NCBI RefSeq assembly: GCF_001592755.1
Contig: NZ_LUKF01000017.1
Coordinates: forward strand, 124,001-188,000
Direction: 5' to 3'
DNA length: 64,000 nucleotides
Source of the DNA: Bdellovibrio bacteriovorus
GTDB taxonomy: Bacteria; Bdellovibrionota; Bdellovibrionia; Bdellovibrionales; Bdellovibrionaceae
Numbering within the stretch: the first letter of the stretch is position 1; every line of letters begins with the position of its first letter. The position numbers and the translations under genes are program-made. Below, one piece after another: positions 62,191-64,000 of the stretch. The notes beneath the pieces were generated by a model. The model saw only the letters and a list, made by a program, of their open reading frames with translations. It ran no database searches and was not told the origin of the DNA.

Positions 62191-63171
62191 ATGTCAGCGA
62201 TCAGTATCATTCTCGCTCATCTTCTTTTTCAGCCGGTTATGGCTGCAACATTTGAAGTTCCCGTCACTGACGGCGATCGTCTGGTCCTCAAAGGATTAGA
62301 AGCCCAGGTGCAAGTTGTGGGACAGGGTGGTAATTCCTTGAAAGTATCTGGCGTGGATGAGGCCAGCACCGAGGGCGTATTTGTTGTTACGAAGAAGAAT
62401 AATATCATCGAAGTGAAAATGAATGAATACGCTGGCAAAAAGAACTGGTTGAACATCTTGCCTAAGTCCGGCACGCAAATGAGAAAAATTGAAATCTGGG
62501 GAGCGGCAGTTCCGACAGAAATTCACTTGCGCGGCGGATCGGTTGTCGCTCAGAAATGGAATAAAGATTTGAAGGTGAGTGTCGCTCAAGGCCGCGTCAG
62601 TTCTTTAAATGGCTCAGGTTCGTTGAATATCTATGTGCAAAAGGGCGATGTGAGTGTCTCTGATCATGTGGGGAAGGTGGATGCCGACTCTTACTCGGGC
62701 ACGATGGCTCTTAAAAACATTCAGGGCGATGTGAGCGCCAGCCTATTCTCTGGTCAGCTTCAGATTGAAAAAGTGCGTGGCTTCCTCACTTTGGCGACGC
62801 AGCAATCTAATAGCAAAATCAATCAGGGCACGGGAACGATTCAGTTTGAAAATGGCCGAGGCGCTTTGAATATTCAAGGATTCCAAGGTCGCATGGAAGG
62901 CCAGAACCAAGAAGGTTCCGTGAATGTGACAATGACGCTGGATTCAGAGCTGGATGTGAAAGCCAAGTCGGGCCGCGTGAATGTCCAAGTCCCTGCGTCT
63001 TCAGGAATGAGTTTAAATTTAATGACTGTCGAGGGCGAAATCGTCGTCCCTTCCGAGCTTAAAGTGACTAAATTGAGTGCAGAAAAATCTGTGCGTGGTC
63101 GTCTGCGGGGCGATGCGCAAAGGGGCAGCGTGTTTGTGCGCAGTCAAGATGGAACAATTTCAGTGAAATGA
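62191..63171 (+). CDS. Exported repeat-strand protein (DUF4097-like adhesin/bactofilin-type fold)
   Basis: A 326-residue protein. The ATG at 62191 has AGGGAG upstream; the frame stays open upstream into the thiolase gene. Signal peptide MSAISIILAHLLFQPVMA, cut before ATFEV. From about 60 on, short strands repeat every ~18-22 residues (GSLNIYVQKGDVSVSDHVG, GTMALKNIQGDVSASLFSG, QLQIEKVRGFLTLATQQ), as in a right-handed beta helix. This is typical of DUF4097-like surface or periplasmic proteins. Function unknown. Confidence 0.75.
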   Translation: MSAISIILAHLLFQPVMAATFEVPVTDGDRLVLKGLEAQVQVVGQGGNSLKVSGVDEASTEGVFVVTKKNNIIEVKMNEYAGKKNWLNILPKSGTQMRKIEIWGAAVPTEIHLRGGSVVAQKWNKDLKVSVAQGRVSSLNGSGSLNIYVQKGDVSVSDHVGKVDADSYSGTMALKNIQGDVSASLFSGQLQIEKVRGFLTLATQQSNSKINQGTGTIQFENGRGALNIQGFQGRMEGQNQEGSVNVTMTLDSELDVKAKSGRVNVQVPASSGMSLNLMTVEGEIVVPSELKVTKLSAEKSVRGRLRGDAQRGSVFVRSQDGTISVK

Positions 63172-63216
63172 GTTGACGCCCCTCTTGAAATGCTTCACAC
63201 ATGAAAGATCATTTTA

Positions 63217-63321
63217 AGAGCGCGTAACAAAATGGCCGGGGCCTTTGTTGCTCGTCGTCGACGTACGAGGGTGTACGCCTTCCTCCTCGCGCCGCGGCCC
63301 GACCCTTTTGTTACACGCTCT
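63217..63321. repeat. ~105-bp cruciform-forming inverted repeat
   Basis: AGAGCGCGTAACAAAA (63217-63232) and TTTTGTTACACGCTCT (63306-63321) are inverted copies with one mismatch. The arms continue inward with G+C-rich partial pairing (GGCCGGGGCC against CGGCCCGACC). The centre holds further short dyads such as CGTCGACG. No T run follows, so it is not a simple terminator. It looks like a mobile intergenic repeat (MITE- or REP-like) or a large RNA structure before the last gene. Confidence 0.65.
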
Positions 63322-63343
63322 AAAGCACTATCTAGGTAGAATT

Positions 63344-64000
63344 ATGGCAAAAATCGTTAAAAAGAAGCCCGCGGCAAAACCTGCTGCAAAATCTGCTAAA
63401 AAAGCGCCTGCGAAAGCGGCCGCAAAACCTGCTCCTAAAAAAGCGGCACCTAAGGCTGTGGTAAAGAAAAAGGCTGATAAAGCTCCGGCAAAACCGGTAG
63501 CAAAAAAGCCTGAAGTAAAGAAAAAGCCCGAAGTGAAAGCAGCTCCTGCGAAGGCCGCTGCGAAACCTGCTAAGGAAAAGGAAGTCAAAGAGACAAAAGT
63601 CGCTGAGGCTAAGAAGCAAGATAAAAAGGCTGCCACTCCGCAACCTGCTGCTGAAAAACCTGCGAAGAAGGATGCGAAAGCTCCTGCGGCTGCAAAAAAA
63701 GGTAAAGGCAAAAAGGAAAAAGAGAAGGAAGAGTCCGATCTTGATGACGACTTTATTGCCGATGACGATTTGATGGGCGATGAAATCGGCGAGTACGAAG
63801 AAGAACTGAAAGCCGTTGAAGAGTCTGACGAAGACGTCGAAGAAGAAGAAGAATGGTCGGGCGAAGAAAAGCCAAAAACAGACGAAGAGATCATTCTGAC
63901 AGACGCCGAAGGCAATCGTTATTGCCGCGCGCGTGACTGCGATCAAATCGCAGCCGTAGATGCTTATTGCCGTTACCACTATCTTCTTTTCTGGAAGAAG
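63344..64000 (+). CDS. Histone-tail-like Lys/Ala/Pro-rich protein with putative zinc cluster (partial)
   Basis: The frame starts at an ATG behind AGGTAG and is open to the window end, giving 219 residues of a longer protein. Residues 1-120 are Lys, Ala and Pro repeats (KKPAAKPAAKSAKK, then KKPEVKKKPEVK) like histone H1 tails. Residues 125-185 are strongly acidic (DLDDDFIADDD, SDEDVEEEEEW). The end has C-x4-C-x9-C-x2-H (CRARDC then YCRYHYLLFW), a possible zinc site. It may bind nucleic acid or chromatin. The antisense open frames here are shadows of the biased codons. Confidence 0.75.
   Translation, partial: MAKIVKKKPAAKPAAKSAKKAPAKAAAKPAPKKAAPKAVVKKKADKAPAKPVAKKPEVKKKPEVKAAPAKAAAKPAKEKEVKETKVAEAKKQDKKAATPQPAAEKPAKKDAKAPAAAKKGKGKKEKEKEESDLDDDFIADDDLMGDEIGEYEEELKAVEESDEDVEEEEEWSGEEKPKTDEEIILTDAEGNRYCRARDCDQIAAVDAYCRYHYLLFWKK

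Noticed and set aside
63328-63979. Two long minus-strand frames (195 and 215 residues) rich in Phe, Ser and Ala
   Set aside because: They mirror the Lys/Ala/Glu-rich plus-strand gene at 63344, which has a good start and ribosome site. Their composition is a byproduct of biased codons.

Overview
The window is a gene-dense bacterial chromosome segment of roughly 45-50% GC. It has short intergenic gaps, many 4-nt start/stop overlaps and no rRNA, CRISPR array, transposase or recognisable prophage. An LptD gene places the cell among diderm bacteria. The protein style fits a predatory Bdellovibrio-type bacterium (Bdellovibrionota): large hybrid sensor kinases, many small exported proteins without family names, a VKOR-DsbA fusion, PilZ and GYF_2 proteins, and long coiled-coil proteins. 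The genus is inferred from gene content and was not tested by a search.

Layout. Bases 1-506 hold no gene but contain an orphan intrinsic terminator. 507-5572: a cysteine-rich LuxR-type regulator, a tandem universal stress protein, an LTA-synthase-like sulfatase and an OPA-type MFS transporter. 5573-6047 is a structured leader before class I fumarase (6048-7664). 7703-10164: AI-2E family permease coupled to a secreted 8-cysteine protein, a PilZ protein and a small unknown. 10353-16036 is a signalling block: CHASE hybrid histidine kinase, overlapping Hpt protein, sigma-54 activator, and a sigma-54 promoter candidate before an OmpA-like envelope protein. 16052-23267: Lon, a DEDDh exonuclease, an AraC regulator, and an Smr / HExxH / small-helical-protein operon of unknown role. 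23411-28872: initiator tRNA, a PAS-rich hybrid kinase and a divergent methionyl-tRNA synthetase. 29036-30194 is an A+T-richer pocket with a PD-(D/E)XK nuclease facing a small acidic protein. 30319-34144: an SDR enzyme, a YqjI/YqjH-like metal regulator-reductase pair with a clear operator, a secreted protein and TrhO.

34402-44013 is mainly translation and RNA: RF3, an ABC-2 exporter, Ffh, then rpsP-khpA-(terminator)-rimM-trmD-SPOUT methyltransferase-rplS, rnhB and yraN. 44046-55140 is mainly envelope: LptD, a STAS protein, coiled-coil and membrane proteins, the VKOR-DsbA fusion, a ChaN/Tiki-like protein coupled to a GYF_2 protein, HU, and an exported TPR/FecR pair. 55228-62110: a 558-residue coiled-coil protein, pyruvate kinase, a cyclic-nucleotide-binding protein, and a CoA-transferase/thiolase operon for acetoacetate or ketone-body use. 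The end holds a surface repeat protein, a ~105-bp cruciform element, and the 5' part of a histone-tail-like Lys/Ala/Pro protein with a putative zinc cluster that runs off the window.

Most worth following up: the nuclease plus acidic-protein pocket; the Smr/HExxH operon; the kinase-Hpt-sigma-54 cluster with its promoter; the array of four tetraloop hairpins before the ABC exporter; the terminator inside the rpsP-trmD operon; and the cruciform near the right end.
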